A DNA stretch of 64,000 nt from Pseudomonas fluorescens NCIMB 11764 (GCF_000293885.2 NZ_CP010945.1:6282001-6346000), one strand, 5' to 3'; numbered from the stretch's first letter, positions 9,032 to 18,368 are shown. The notes: generated from the letters alone by a model not told the origin. A program made the numbers and translations.

Positions 9032-9637
9032 TTACTTCTCAGCCCGCTCCTTCAGCGCCTTCAAAGTATTGAACGGCGCATCAACCACAAACTTGTTGGC
9101 CACCATCGACGGAATGCTCCCACCCGGTTCAGTGTGAACCTGATAAGTCACTTCGACCTGATCCCCCTTGGGCACCAACTTCCAGAACCCCTCAACCTTG
9201 GTAACCCGCACAAAACCTTTCTCTTCGGGAATGTACTTCGGCACCCCTTCGAGCTTGCGCGTCAGGCTGCCATCGGGGCCTTCGGTGGTCGTGATATGCA
9301 GCACCGAATCACGCGCAGTCACCGGCCATGGGGTATTGAACTGGGTGTAGGTCCAGCTCTGGTCACCTTCGTGCTTGAGCAGCTTCTGCATTTTGCACTC
9401 GTGAATCCAGGTACAGGCGCCTGCCACGTCTTCCTGGAGTGCGCGCAGTTTGGCCATGGTGGTTTTCATCAGGGTAACGCCCTGATAAGCCTTGTAGTCG
9501 GAGCCGGCCACTTCGCTCAAGGACACCTTGATGCCGTCTTCATTCTTGGCCACCTTCCAGTCTTCGGCCTGTGCGGCGGAAGTCGCCAACACCACCGTCA
9601 AACCACACAACACAGCCATACGATGCAGCGAACCCAT
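9032..9637 (-). CDS. START-domain lipid-binding-like periplasmic protein
   Basis: A 201-residue protein with a signal peptide (LHRMAVLCGLTVVLATSAAQA, cut after AQA). A START-like fold follows: EDWKVAKNEDGIKVSLSEV, the central SWTYTQFNTPWPVTARDSVLH and the C-terminal GGSIPSMVANKFVVDAPFNTLKALK helix. START domains bind lipids in a hydrophobic cavity; bacterial secreted versions are poorly understood. The start MGSLHRM at 9637 follows an AAGGAAT-type site and gives a proper signal peptide. Confidence 0.82.
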   Translation of the reverse strand: MGSLHRMAVLCGLTVVLATSAAQAEDWKVAKNEDGIKVSLSEVAGSDYKAYQGVTLMKTTMAKLRALQEDVAGACTWIHECKMQKLLKHEGDQSWTYTQFNTPWPVTARDSVLHITTTEGPDGSLTRKLEGVPKYIPEEKGFVRVTKVEGFWKLVPKGDQVEVTYQVHTEPGGSIPSMVANKFVVDAPFNTLKALKERAEK

Positions 9638-9678
9638 AGTCTTATTCCTTGTTGTTGAAGTTCCGTTCGTAGAACACA

Positions 9679-9933
9679 TCACGCAGCCGTCATCTGCTCC
9701 CACCAGCCCAGCAATCTGATCGCTTCGTCACTGCTGCTTCCGCAGACTTCGACGTCGGCTTCGAACGCCGAACACACGGCAGGACGTTCCGGTTGGCCGA
9801 AAATACTGCACAGGTTTTCGACAGAGAGTTGTACGCAACGTTCTCCGGCGGCTTTGCCGTTGGGCATGCCGGGAATCGGCGAACTGATGGAAGGGGCAAT
9901 GCAACAGGCGCCACAGCCTTCACGGCATTTCAT
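9679..9933 (-). CDS. YkgJ-family cysteine-cluster protein
   Basis: An 84-residue protein with the N-terminal cluster CREGCGACC and further cysteines at NLCSIF, AVCSAF and EVCGSS. This is the pattern of the YkgJ zinc- or Fe-S-binding family, whose function is unknown. It lies 41 bases upstream of the START gene on the same strand and may share its transcript. Confidence 0.8.
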   Translation of the reverse strand: MKCREGCGACCIAPSISSPIPGMPNGKAAGERCVQLSVENLCSIFGQPERPAVCSAFEADVEVCGSSSDEAIRLLGWWEQMTAA

Positions 9934-10097
9934 GACGACGAGCTCCTCGCGAAGGGCGATGTGTTAAAGGACGGGGCACAGAGTAACCGCTAAAACAGTT
10001 GTTTTAAATTGCCGGAGGCAGGGTTTTTACGCTTGATCGAACGTGACTGACCAGTCTCCGACAAAGCGTCTGGCGAATGGGTCACAGAGCAAAGAAA

Positions 10098-10571
10098 TTA
10101 TCGTTTGAACTCGAACTCCAGCGCGGCACCATCAACGTCACGACGTTCTTCGTTACGCAGTTGCAACTTCATTTCGTTGCTGATCAGTCGCCCGTTGAGC
10201 TGAAAGGGGGAGCTGCCGGCCTTGTCACCGAACATTTGCGGCAACACGGCGTCGTGCCGGGGCAATGGAACTGTACCGATCGGCTTTAACTCTTCGGCCA
10301 TCTCTTCGGGCAGACTCAAATCCAGGTCAGCCGAAGGCAGTCGGGTTTTCACGACCTCGCTGGCAGCCTTGGACTTGGACGCAATGGGCGGACGCTTCTT
10401 CACCTTGGCCACGTTCTTTTTGGCCGGAGCAGCTTTCTTGACGGGTGCGGCTTTTTTCGAAGCCGTGCTTGTGGCGTTTTTTTCCGGAACGGAAGCCGCC
10501 ATGATGCTTTCCGCTTGGAAGGTCATCAACAGGCAGATCGAAAGCCAGACGGCGGAAAAAATCGGTTTCAT
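10098..10571 (-). CDS. Exported Lys/Ala-rich hypothetical protein
   Basis: A 157-residue protein of no recognised family. It has a signal peptide (FSAVWLSICLLMTFQAESIMA), then a low-complexity basic stretch of Lys-Ala-Pro (about residues 30-70) and a more ordered acidic C-terminal half (LSLPEEMAEELKPIG, then EMKLQLRNEERRDVDG). The basic linker resembles those that bind peptidoglycan or nucleic acid, but nothing proves this. Codon use matches the neighbours, so it is likely a real gene. Confidence 0.65.
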   Translation of the reverse strand: MKPIFSAVWLSICLLMTFQAESIMAASVPEKNATSTASKKAAPVKKAAPAKKNVAKVKKRPPIASKSKAASEVVKTRLPSADLDLSLPEEMAEELKPIGTVPLPRHDAVLPQMFGDKAGSSPFQLNGRLISNEMKLQLRNEERRDVDGAALEFEFKR

Positions 10572-10659
10572 GGACCCAACGGAGCGAGCGGCACTATCGG
10601 CAGTGCCATATGCTCGCTTGTTGGACGCAACATGACAAGCTCGGGTGGGAAACGCACCC

Positions 10660-12099
10660 TCAAATGCCGCCCGCCATCTCCTGGCAAAGTTGCGTGGCGA
10701 GCATCCCCAGGGTCATCAAGGCACGCTCGGCTTCGCGGTTCCACGGCGTACCGCAATTGAGCCGGATGCAGTGATTGAACTGCTCGGTGTTACTGAAAAT
10801 CAGCCCCGGCGCAATGCTGATGCCTTGCTGCAAAGCCCGTACATGCAGTTCTTGCGTGTTGACCCGGCCTGGCAGGCTCACCCACAGAATGAAACCGCCG
10901 GTCGGCCGGGTCATCTGCGTGCCTTCCGGAAAATACTGCTGCACCGCGAGCTGGAAAGCGCTGAGGTTCTTGCGATATTCCTGCCGGATGTAGCGCAGAT
11001 GTCGGTCGTAACCACCATTTTCCAGATACGCCGCAATGCCCATCTGCGTGACGCTGCAAGCGGAATGCGTACTGAAGGTCTGCAGGCGCTGGATTTCCTG
11101 CTGGTACTTGCCGGCGATCATCCAGCCGATCCGCACGCCTGGCGACAGGGTCTTGGAGAAGCTTGAGCAATAGATCACCCGATCCAGCCGGTCGTAAGCC
11201 TTGAGTGACTTGGTGCGGCCCTGTTCGAACATCAGTTCGCCGTAGATATCGTCCTCGACCACCTGGATGTCGAAATCCGAGGCCAGGCGCAGCAGTTGTT
11301 TCTGCCGCTCTTCAGGCATGGTGCCGCCGAGCGGGTTGCTCAGGCGTGTGGTCAGCACCAGCGCCTTGATCGACCATTGATTGGCTGCCAGTTGCAGCGC
11401 TTCAAGGCTCATGCCAGTGGCCGGATCGCTGGGGATCTCGATGACTTTGAGGCCCAGCAGGTCAGCCAGTTGCAACAAACCGTAATAGGTCGGCGACTCG
11501 GCGGCGATCAAGTCGCCCGGCCGGGTCAGCACGCGCAGGGACATCTGCAAGGCATCGACACAGCCGTGGGTGATCACCACTTCGGACGGATCGACCACCA
11601 CACCGGCGTCGCGCATGCGAATGGCCACCTGGCGGCGCAGCGGCTCGAAACCGGGGCTGAACATGTAGCTGAAAGCGCGCGGGCTATGGAAACGGGTGAC
11701 CTTGGCCAGTTGCTGATGCAACGCCCGCACCGGCAGGTAATCGACGCTCGGCACGGCCGCGCCCAAGGGGAACACGCCCTCGCGGCGGGACTCGACCAGT
11801 ACTTGTTGAATGATGCTGCTGCGGGTGACCAGACCGGGGCGCTCTACCCGAGCGATGTCCGGGGTCGGCGCAGTCAGGGCCGGTGTCTGGTGCACGTAGT
11901 AACCCGACTGCGGCCGGGCGCGGATCAGCCCCTGATCTTCGAGATTAGCGTAGGCCTGCAACACCGTGGCATGGCTGACGTTGAGCTGCGAGCTCATCTT
12001 GCGCACCGATGGCACGCGCTCCCCCGGTTGATAGACACCACGACGGATGTCTTCGGCCAGTTGCTGAGCAATACGTTGGTAGAGCAAGAGATTGGTCAT
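10660..12099 (-). CDS. MocR-type (GntR/aminotransferase) transcriptional regulator
   Basis: A 479-residue fusion. Residues 1-75 are a GntR winged helix (GERVPSVRKMSSQLNVSHAT). Residues about 100-470 are a fold-type I aminotransferase domain with the PLP lysine in SSFSKTLSPGVRIGW. MocR proteins use PLP or an amino-acid adduct as effector and usually control a neighbouring metabolic or transport gene. Here no divergent target is adjacent: the upstream gene (OmpA) reads the same way. Autoregulation is suggested by the repeat cluster at 12153-12227. Confidence 0.88.
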   Translation of the reverse strand: MTNLLLYQRIAQQLAEDIRRGVYQPGERVPSVRKMSSQLNVSHATVLQAYANLEDQGLIRARPQSGYYVHQTPALTAPTPDIARVERPGLVTRSSIIQQVLVESRREGVFPLGAAVPSVDYLPVRALHQQLAKVTRFHSPRAFSYMFSPGFEPLRRQVAIRMRDAGVVVDPSEVVITHGCVDALQMSLRVLTRPGDLIAAESPTYYGLLQLADLLGLKVIEIPSDPATGMSLEALQLAANQWSIKALVLTTRLSNPLGGTMPEERQKQLLRLASDFDIQVVEDDIYGELMFEQGRTKSLKAYDRLDRVIYCSSFSKTLSPGVRIGWMIAGKYQQEIQRLQTFSTHSACSVTQMGIAAYLENGGYDRHLRYIRQEYRKNLSAFQLAVQQYFPEGTQMTRPTGGFILWVSLPGRVNTQELHVRALQQGISIAPGLIFSNTEQFNHCIRLNCGTPWNREAERALMTLGMLATQLCQEMAGGI

Positions 12100-12152
12100 G
12101 ACGCAGCACTCGATTTCACGGGCATTTTATTCTTGTGTGAAACAATACCGGA

Positions 12153-12227
12153 ACAGTTTAGAAGTGTACGGGGACAGTTGCCACAATAGTCGACGGTACA
12201 GTGCAGTGTCAGCAAAAACTGTACTGT
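12153..12227. promoter_or_regulatory. Cluster of ACAGT repeats upstream of the mocR gene
   Basis: ACAGT occurs in direct orientation at 12153, 12174 and 12198, and as inverted ACTGT at 12218 and 12223. Spacings of 21 and 24 bases keep the sites near one face of the helix. The group starts 54 bases upstream of the MocR start and fits the multiple-repeat operators of this family. Confidence 0.5.
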
Positions 12228-12259
12228 TTTTTACTGAAAGCGTGCGGCAATCGGCGCGC

Positions 12260-12292
12260 AAAAAAACCCGGCGCTGACGGGCAGGCCGGGTT
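12260..12292 (-). terminator. Intrinsic terminator of the DUF4398-ompA pair
   Basis: Read on the minus strand, AACCCGGC and GCCGGGTT form an 8-bp stem followed by a run of T. It lies about 95 bases after the OmpA-family stop. Confidence 0.75.
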
Positions 12293-12317
12293 GTAGGTGC
12301 TGTCGAGTGAAACGAGG

Positions 12318-12371
12318 CTGCGATCTTTCCAGGCCCACTTGAGTATCAAGAGCAAGATCAAAAGATCGCAG
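12318..12371. repeat. GATCGCAG-type inverted repeat
   Basis: CTGCGATCTTT and AAAGATCGCAG pair across a 32-base loop. The same core appears at 26064, 28867, 43845 and 54826, so it is a dispersed repeat class distinct from the GTGGGAGC REPs. Confidence 0.7.
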
Positions 12372-12384
12372 GGTCTGCCAGCGC

Positions 12385-13197
12385 CTACCGGGTGGCGCCG
12401 AGCTGGCCTTTTTCGTCGGAGAACACAATTTCCACCCGCCGGTTCTGCGCACGGCCCCGTTCGGAGGCGTTCACGTCCACCGGGTATTCGTCACCATACC
12501 CTTCGACCTGGATGCGTTTATCGTCGATGCCCAGGTCCATCAGCACATCGGCCACCGATTGCGCGCGGTCACGGGACAACTTGAGGTTTTCCTGCTTGCC
12601 ACCGGTACTGTCGGCGTAGCCTTCGATGCGTACGACGCGCTTGGGGTTGAGCTGCAGGAACTGCACGATTTTCAACACCACGCGGTTCGCCGAGTTTTTC
12701 AACTCCGCTTCGCCGGTATCGAACAGCACGTCGCCCAGGGTCATCACCAGGCCACGGTCGGTCTGGGTCGTGGCGAGCGCGACAATCTGTTCTTCGAGCC
12801 ACTTGCCCTGTTGCTGCACACTGAGCAACTTGGACTCGCGCAAGGCCAGTTGCAGGCGTTGACGCTCCAGTTCGAGCTTCGCCGCGCGCTCCTCATTGAG
12901 CACCTGATTGGTGTGCTCTCGGGCGATTTCGCTGTAGCGCCGGCTCAGGTAAGCGTAATGGACCACGTCCGAACCGCTGCCCCAGTAGCTGGACAGGCGG
13001 TCGGCGCGGGCCAGGGACTCTCCGGCGCGAATCACGTCTTTCGGCGCGATTCGCAGCACGTTGGAATCTTCCTTGACCTTCTGGAAGTCGGCACCGGCGT
13101 TTTGCAATGCGGTTTCGCTGTGCTGGCCGGCGCAGCCATACAGGCTGGCGCAACCCGCCAGGATCAATCCGCCGATGGCGCGGGACTTGAGGCTCAT
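12385..13197 (-). CDS. OmpA-family lipoprotein
   Basis: A 270-residue protein with a lipobox (LILAGCASLYGCAG). A helical central part with many charged residues (about 85-140, likely coiled coil) is followed by an OmpA-C peptidoglycan-binding domain. That domain has DVLFDTGEAELK, RVVRIEGYADSTG, LSRDRAQSV and the Arg in GRAQNRRVEIVF. It probably anchors the outer membrane to the wall. Its start overlaps the end of the DUF4398 gene by 4 bases, so the two are translated together. Confidence 0.85.
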   Translation of the reverse strand: MSLKSRAIGGLILAGCASLYGCAGQHSETALQNAGADFQKVKEDSNVLRIAPKDVIRAGESLARADRLSSYWGSGSDVVHYAYLSRRYSEIAREHTNQVLNEERAAKLELERQRLQLALRESKLLSVQQQGKWLEEQIVALATTQTDRGLVMTLGDVLFDTGEAELKNSANRVVLKIVQFLQLNPKRVVRIEGYADSTGGKQENLKLSRDRAQSVADVLMDLGIDDKRIQVEGYGDEYPVDVNASERGRAQNRRVEIVFSDEKGQLGATR

Positions 13198-13550
13198 TGG
13201 GCATCTCCCACTTGCTTGCGCAGACGGGTGATACGGGTATTGAGCACGTTCAACTGCTCCTCGCTTTTAAGGGTCAGGACCTTGGCTTCGGCCAAACGCG
13301 CATCCAGCTCGGCCTGTTCAGCGCGCATCCGCGCATGCTTGTAGGACTCGTCCGCCATGTCGCCCTGGGCACGGCTGAACTTGTCTTCGGCCAGTTTCAG
13401 TTCCGGCACCTCGTCGGCAGTGGCACCCACGGCTTTGGCTTGTATCAAGGCCTGTTCGGTCAGGCGAATTTGTTCATTCGGCGCCGGATCGGCTGCACAA
13501 CCCGCCAGAGCCAGAACGGCCAGGGCTGCGAAAAGAGGTCGAATACTCAC
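13194..13550 (-). CDS. DUF4398-domain lipoprotein
   Basis: A 118-residue protein with the lipobox LAVLALAGCAADP and a long charged helix (LKLAEDKFSRAQGDMADESYKHA) typical of DUF4398. These proteins commonly sit directly before an OmpA-family lipoprotein, as here with a 4-base ATGA overlap, and are thought to form envelope complexes with it. Confidence 0.83.
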   Translation of the reverse strand: MSIRPLFAALAVLALAGCAADPAPNEQIRLTEQALIQAKAVGATADEVPELKLAEDKFSRAQGDMADESYKHARMRAEQAELDARLAEAKVLTLKSEEQLNVLNTRITRLRKQVGDAQ

Positions 13551-13559
13551 TAAAAATCC

Positions 13560-14384
13560 CTACTGTTTTGGGGTACTGGCGGGTTGTTGTTGCTGCGCTT
13601 TCCAACGCTCGATGTTGCGTTGCAGCGCGGCTTCCGTCAGTCCGGACGCGGGCAATTCTGTCATCTTTTTGGCCAGCTGTCCGCGCAACCACGGATCGTT
13701 GCAGGCGGAGTTATGGGAAACCGCGAGGTACAGGCCGGGTTTGTCGACCGGTTGTGGACGCGCCACCAGATCGTTGGCCATGCTCAGTGCCTGCGCGGCC
13801 GCCATGCCGGAGTAGCGTCCGGCGAGAACAAATTCCACCTCGCCCAACAGCAGTTTCTGAAGGGCTTGGGTGAGGTTTGGTGTACGGATGAGGGTCAATT
13901 GCTGCTCGGCGAACGTCCCAAATGCCGTGGTCATCCGAAACTTTTCCGACACTGCGCCGGGATGACCGTGGAGGTCCTGGGCTTCGTTGTAGACCAGTGG
14001 CGAATCCTTTCGGGTCCAGACCAGGTAATCGTTTTCCAGCAACGGCGGATGAATGTAATCCAGGGTTTCCAGTTCGCTGACCGTCAACGGCGCATCCGCC
14101 AGCATGTCCATGCGCCCGCTGCGCACTTCATCGAGGGCCTGGGAGCGTTTGCCGGCGTACAGCAACTCGACCTTGATGCCCAACTCCCCTGCCACGTGCT
14201 GCAACAAATCGGCACTGGCGCCGATCAGGTGCTTGGGATTTTGCGGGTCTTGCCACAGGTACGGCGGCGCATCCGGGCTGCCGGTGACCACCAGGCGTTC
14301 GCACTTGCCCGCGGCGACAGACAGTGTTGGCAACACCGTCAGGCCCAACAGCAATGACCAACCGAACACTCGGCGCAAATCCAT
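13560..14384 (-). CDS. Periplasmic substrate-binding protein, SBP family 3
   Basis: A 274-residue exported protein. The signal peptide is at residues 1-25 (WSLLLGLTVLPTLSVAAG). An amino-acid-binding type fold follows (VVTGSPDAPPYLW, GASADLLQHVAGELGIKVELL, SGRMDMLADAPLTVSELETLDYIHPPL). No permease or ATPase genes are next to it, so it may be an orphan binding protein or a sensory partner. It is 9 bases upstream of the DUF4398 gene and likely heads that operon. The C-terminus is Gln-rich and disordered. Confidence 0.8.
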   Translation of the reverse strand: MDLRRVFGWSLLLGLTVLPTLSVAAGKCERLVVTGSPDAPPYLWQDPQNPKHLIGASADLLQHVAGELGIKVELLYAGKRSQALDEVRSGRMDMLADAPLTVSELETLDYIHPPLLENDYLVWTRKDSPLVYNEAQDLHGHPGAVSEKFRMTTAFGTFAEQQLTLIRTPNLTQALQKLLLGEVEFVLAGRYSGMAAAQALSMANDLVARPQPVDKPGLYLAVSHNSACNDPWLRGQLAKKMTELPASGLTEAALQRNIERWKAQQQQPASTPKQ

Positions 14385-14412
14385 GGCGACACTCTCCCAC
14401 TCAAATCCGGAA

Positions 14413-14442
14413 CAAAAAAAAGCCCGACCAAAAGGTCGGGCT
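14413..14442 (-). terminator. Intrinsic terminator of etfBA
   Basis: AGCCCGACC-AAAA-GGTCGGGCT forms a 9-bp stem; on the minus strand it is followed by eight T. It lies 23 bases after the etfA stop. Confidence 0.92.
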
Positions 14443-14464
14443 CTTTATAGGTCAAGCCGCAGGA

Positions 14465-15394
14465 TTAGACCAGCTTCTCGAACTCAGGGATGGCTTCGAA
14501 CAGGTCCGCCACCAGGCCGTAATCGGCCACCTGGAAGATCGGCGCTTCTTCATCCTTGTTGATCGCAACGATCACTTTGGAGTCTTTCATGCCGGCCAGG
14601 TGCTGGATCGCGCCGGAGATACCGACGGCGATGTACAGCTGTGGAGCAACGATCTTGCCGGTCTGACCGACCTGCATGTCGTTGGGTACGAAACCTGCGT
14701 CGACCGCGGCGCGGGAAGCACCAACGGCAGCGCCCAGCTTGTCGGCCAGAGCGTACAGGTGTTTGAAGTTGTCGCCGTTCTGCATGCCGCGACCGCCGGA
14801 AACGACGATTTTGGCAGCGGTCAGCTCCGGACGATCGGACTTGGCCAGTTCTTCACCAACGAAGCTGGAAGTGCCGGCGTTGTGCGCAGCAGCAACCGCT
14901 TCAACGGCAGCCGAACCACCTTCAGCCGCGACCGGGTCGAAACCGGTGGCGCGAACGGTGATGACTTTGACCGCAGCGTTCGACTGAACGGTCGCGATGG
15001 CGTTACCGGCGTAGATCGGGCGCTTGAAGGTGTCAGCGCTTTCGACCGAGATGATCTCGGAGATCTGGTCAACGTCCAGCTGGGCGGCAACGCGCGGCAG
15101 GATGTTTTTGCCGTTGGAAGTCGCGGCAGCCAGGATGTGGCTGTAGCCAGCGCCCAATTCAGCTACCAGCGGCGCAACGTTTTCCGGCAGTTGGTGAGCG
15201 TAGGCGGCGTTGTCGGCCACCAGCACTTTTGCCACGCCAGCGATTTTCGCAGCGGCTTCAGCCACGGCGCCAGCGCCTTGACCGGCAACCAGCACGTGGA
15301 TGTCGCCGCCGATTTTGGCAGCAGCGGCCACGGTGTTCAGCGTGGCCGGGGCCAGCACTTTGTTGTCGTGTTCAGCGATTACCAAGATAGTCAT
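14465..15394 (-). CDS. etfA: Electron transfer flavoprotein alpha subunit
   Basis: A 309-residue ETF-alpha. It binds the redox FAD and carries electrons from acyl-CoA and other dehydrogenases to ETF-ubiquinone oxidoreductase. The C-terminal FAD domain has [27 protein letters not shown] and [18 protein letters not shown]. Length is normal. The etfB stop is 2 bases before its start, so the subunits are co-translated. It ends at a strong terminator. Confidence 0.95.
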   Translation of the reverse strand: MTILVIAEHDNKVLAPATLNTVAAAAKIGGDIHVLVAGQGAGAVAEAAAKIAGVAKVLVADNAAYAHQLPENVAPLVAELGAGYSHILAAATSNGKNILPRVAAQLDVDQISEIISVESADTFKRPIYAGNAIATVQSNAAVKVITVRATGFDPVAAEGGSAAVEAVAAAHNAGTSSFVGEELAKSDRPELTAAKIVVSGGRGMQNGDNFKHLYALADKLGAAVGASRAAVDAGFVPNDMQVGQTGKIVAPQLYIAVGISGAIQHLAGMKDSKVIVAINKDEEAPIFQVADYGLVADLFEAIPEFEKLV

Positions 15395-15396
15395 GA

Positions 15397-16146
15397 TTAG
15401 ATTACCTTCGCTTCGTTTTTCAGTTTCTCGACCAGTTCAGCCACCGACTTGACCTTGATGCCCGCGCTGCGTGCAGCCGGCGCTTCGACTTTCACGGTCT
15501 TGTTGGTGGAGGCGGTGGAAACGCCCAAAGCGTCCGGAGTCAGCACTTCCAGAGGCTTCTTCTTGGCTTTCATGATGTTTGGCAGGGACGCGTAGCGCGG
15601 CTCGTTCAAACGCAGGTCGGTGGTGACGATGGCCGGCAGTTTCAGGGAAACGGTCTGCGCGCCGCCGTCGATTTCCCGGGTCACGGCAACGCTGTCGCCG
15701 GACACTTCGACTTTCGAAGCGAAGGTGCCCTGACCGTAACCGCTCAGTGCAGCGAGCATCTGGCCAGTCTGGTTGTTGTCGCTGTCGATGGCCTGTTTGC
15801 CAAGGATCACCAGCTGAGGCTGTTCCTTGTCGACAACCGCTTTCAACAATTTGGCAACGGCCAGGGAAGTCAGATCTTCAGCGGATTCGACGAGGATGGC
15901 GCGGTCGGCACCCAGAGCCAGCGCGGTGCGCAGCTGCTCTTGAGCGGTGGACGGGCCGACGGAAACGACGACGATTTCAGTCGCAACACCTTTCTCTTTC
16001 AGGCGTACGGCTTCTTCCACGGCGATTTCGCAGAATGGGTTCATCGACATCTTCACGTTAGCGAGGTCGACGCCGGAATTGTCCGCCTTGACGCGAACCT
16101 TGACGTTGTAATCCACAACGCGTTTGACAGCTACAAGAACCTTCAT
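15397..16146 (-). CDS. etfB: Electron transfer flavoprotein beta subunit
   Basis: A 249-residue ETF-beta ([20 protein letters not shown]) with the AMP-site segment [17 protein letters not shown] and the recognition-loop region [17 protein letters not shown], where a Leu-Pro-Asn motif contacts partner dehydrogenases. It pairs with etfA. Its start faces etfdh across a 547-base control region, so both halves of the electron path can be switched together. Confidence 0.95.
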   Translation of the reverse strand: MKVLVAVKRVVDYNVKVRVKADNSGVDLANVKMSMNPFCEIAVEEAVRLKEKGVATEIVVVSVGPSTAQEQLRTALALGADRAILVESAEDLTSLAVAKLLKAVVDKEQPQLVILGKQAIDSDNNQTGQMLAALSGYGQGTFASKVEVSGDSVAVTREIDGGAQTVSLKLPAIVTTDLRLNEPRYASLPNIMKAKKKPLEVLTPDALGVSTASTNKTVKVEAPAARSAGIKVKSVAELVEKLKNEAKVI

Positions 16147-16221
16147 GGATTCCTCGTTACTCTCCGGTGAAAAGAAAGTCGCCTAGGCGAACCTGGCGGT
16201 TGATGCTCATCGGGCGCAAGG

Positions 16222-16389
16222 GCACCTCTAAAAACGCCGGCATACGTGTCAAGTGACCATCGCTCATGAAGTTGATGACCGTTCGTCAGTGGTGACCAAC
16301 AAGTCATTCAATATCGCGGCGTGTAAACTGCGCGCCAACATTGCACCGCGCATCACCTTGTACTGCCATCGCCCTGTCTTTAGAGGTGC
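16222..16389. promoter_or_regulatory. 11-bp inverted repeat in the etfB-etfdh control region
   Basis: GCACCTCTAAA at 16222-16232 and its exact complement TTTAGAGGTGC at 16379-16389 lie 146 bases apart in the 547-base intergenic region 16147-16693. One copy is near etfB, the other toward etfdh. They may be paired operators or arms of a transcript. No gene is visible between them. Confidence 0.4.
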
Positions 16390-16523
16390 TCTTGAAACCA
16401 ACAGTCAGCCTACGGCGAGCGCAAAACCGACCGTATCTTGACCGGAACGCCTATTCCGGTCAATACGGCAAAATGGCCAGTCATAAGCCGCGTGACTTTG
16501 ATTTCTCTGGCTTTGAGCCGATT

Positions 16524-16537
16524 CAAACAAACGTTTG
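16524..16537. promoter_or_regulatory. PsrA-type operator upstream of etfdh
   Basis: CAAAC-AAAC-GTTTG matches the PsrA consensus (G/C)AAAC-N2-4-GTTT(G/C), inside the longer palindrome ACAAACGTTTGT at 16527-16538. PsrA is a TetR-family repressor released by long-chain fatty acids, and etf genes are among its reported targets in P. aeruginosa. The site lies about 160 bases before the etfdh start. Confidence 0.65.
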
Positions 16538-16693
16538 TATTGGACGCTAGGAGTGGTGTAGATATAATGCGCCACCCAAAGAGAAAGGTGGTTCATCGAT
16601 TGTCCTCTTCCTGCATTACGCAGGAATTCATGGATGCGACACCAAACCTCCAATTAGAAAAAAAACTGTTGAGCCTTGAGTAGGAGATAACCT

Positions 16694-18358
16694 GTGGAAC
16701 GCGAATACATGGAATTCGACGTGGTCATCGTCGGTGCCGGCCCCGCTGGTCTTTCCGCCGCCTGCCGCTTGAAGCAGAAGGCTGCTGAAGCCGGTAAGGA
16801 AATCAGCGTCTGCGTGGTCGAAAAAGGCTCCGAAGTCGGTGCTCACATCCTGTCCGGTGCCGTGTTCGAACCACGCGCCCTGAACGAATTGTTCCCGGAC
16901 TGGAAAGAACTCGGCGCCCCGCTGAACACGCCGGTGACACGCGACGACATCTTCGTTCTCAAGAACGCCGACAGTGCGCAGAAAATTCCTGACCTCTTTG
17001 TGCCCAAGACCATGCACAACGAAGGCAACTACATCATCTCCCTGGGCAACCTGTGCCGCTGGCTGGCTCAGCAGGCCGAAAACCTGGGCGTGGAAATCTA
17101 CCCGGGCTTCGCCGCACAAGAAGCGCTGTTCGACGAGCACGGCGTAGTTCGCGGGATCATCACCGGCGACCTGGGCGTTGACCGCGAAGGTCATCCGAAA
17201 GAAGGCCTGTACACCCCGGGCATGGAACTGCGTGGCAAGTACACGCTGTTCGCCGAAGGTTGCCGCGGCCACATCGGCAAGCAGTTGATCAAGCGCTTCA
17301 ACCTCGACAGCGAAGCCGACGCCCAGCACTACGGCATCGGCCTGAAGGAAATCTGGGAAATCGACCCGGCCAAGCATCAGCCAGGCCTGGTGGTGCACAC
17401 CGCCGGCTGGCCGCTGGACATCATGGGAACCGAGAACACCGGCGGCTCCTTCCTATATCACCTGGAAAACAACCAGGTGGTGGTCGGTCTGATCGTCGAT
17501 CTTTCCTACAGCAACACCTACCTGTCGCCGTTCGACGAGTTCCAGCGCCTCAAGCATCACCCGGTGCTCAAGCAGTACCTGGAAGGCGGCAAGCGCATCA
17601 GCTACGGTGCCCGCGCCATCTGCAAAGGCGGCCTGAATTCGCTGCCGAAAATGGTCTTCAAGGGCGGCGCACTGATCGGTTGCGACCTCGGCACCCTGAA
17701 CTTCGCCAAGATCAAAGGCAGCCACACCGCGATGAAGTCCGGCATGCTCGCCGCTGAATCCGTCGCCGAGGCACTGTTCGCCGAAAAAGACGGCACCGAA
17801 GAGCTGACCACTTACGTCGACGCATTCAAGAAGAGCTGGCTCTACGACGAACTGTTCGCCAGCCGCAACTTCGGCCCGGCGATCCACAAATTCGGCGCCA
17901 TCGTCGGCGGTGGTTTCAACTGGCTGGACCAGAACATCTTCGGCGGCAAACTGCCGTTCACCTTGCACGACACCAAGCCTGATTACGCTTGCCTGAAGCT
18001 GGCGGCCGACTGCAAGAAGATCGACTACCCGAAACCGGACGGCAAGATCAGCTTCGACAAACTCAGCTCGGTGTTCATCTCGGGGACCAACCACGAAGAA
18101 GAACAGCCTTGCCACTTGAAGCTGACCGATCCAAGCATCCCGATCAGCAAGAACCTGCCGATGTACGATGAACCTGCCCAGCGCTACTGCCCGGCCGGCG
18201 TGTACGAAGTGGTGACCAAGGAAGACGGCGAGAAGCGCTTCCAGATCAACGCCCAGAACTGCGTTCACTGCAAGACCTGCGACATCAAGGACCCTGCACA
18301 GAACATCACGTGGGTGGCACCGGAAGGTGCTGGCGGACCGACTTACCCGAACATGTAA
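16694..18358 (+). CDS. etfdh: Electron transfer flavoprotein-ubiquinone oxidoreductase
   Basis: A 554-residue membrane-associated flavoprotein that passes electrons from ETF to ubiquinone. The N-terminus has the FAD motif VVIVGAGPAGLSAACRLK. The C-terminus has a 4Fe-4S cluster site (YCPAGVYEV, then CVHCKTCDIKDP). I accept the GTG at 16694 because AGGAGA lies 6 bases before it; an ATG five codons later is the alternative. It works with the divergent etfBA and serves fatty-acid and amino-acid oxidation. Confidence 0.94.
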   Translation: MEREYMEFDVVIVGAGPAGLSAACRLKQKAAEAGKEISVCVVEKGSEVGAHILSGAVFEPRALNELFPDWKELGAPLNTPVTRDDIFVLKNADSAQKIPDLFVPKTMHNEGNYIISLGNLCRWLAQQAENLGVEIYPGFAAQEALFDEHGVVRGIITGDLGVDREGHPKEGLYTPGMELRGKYTLFAEGCRGHIGKQLIKRFNLDSEADAQHYGIGLKEIWEIDPAKHQPGLVVHTAGWPLDIMGTENTGGSFLYHLENNQVVVGLIVDLSYSNTYLSPFDEFQRLKHHPVLKQYLEGGKRISYGARAICKGGLNSLPKMVFKGGALIGCDLGTLNFAKIKGSHTAMKSGMLAAESVAEALFAEKDGTEELTTYVDAFKKSWLYDELFASRNFGPAIHKFGAIVGGGFNWLDQNIFGGKLPFTLHDTKPDYACLKLAADCKKIDYPKPDGKISFDKLSSVFISGTNHEEEQPCHLKLTDPSIPISKNLPMYDEPAQRYCPAGVYEVVTKEDGEKRFQINAQNCVHCKTCDIKDPAQNITWVAPEGAGGPTYPNM

Positions 18359-18368
18359 GTCGAATCGC

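Noticed and set aside
12318..12371. Possible CRISPR or riboswitch from repeated GATCGCAG hairpins
   Set aside because: Copies are isolated, lie at gene ends and form simple inverted repeats; there is no array with spacers and no cas gene.
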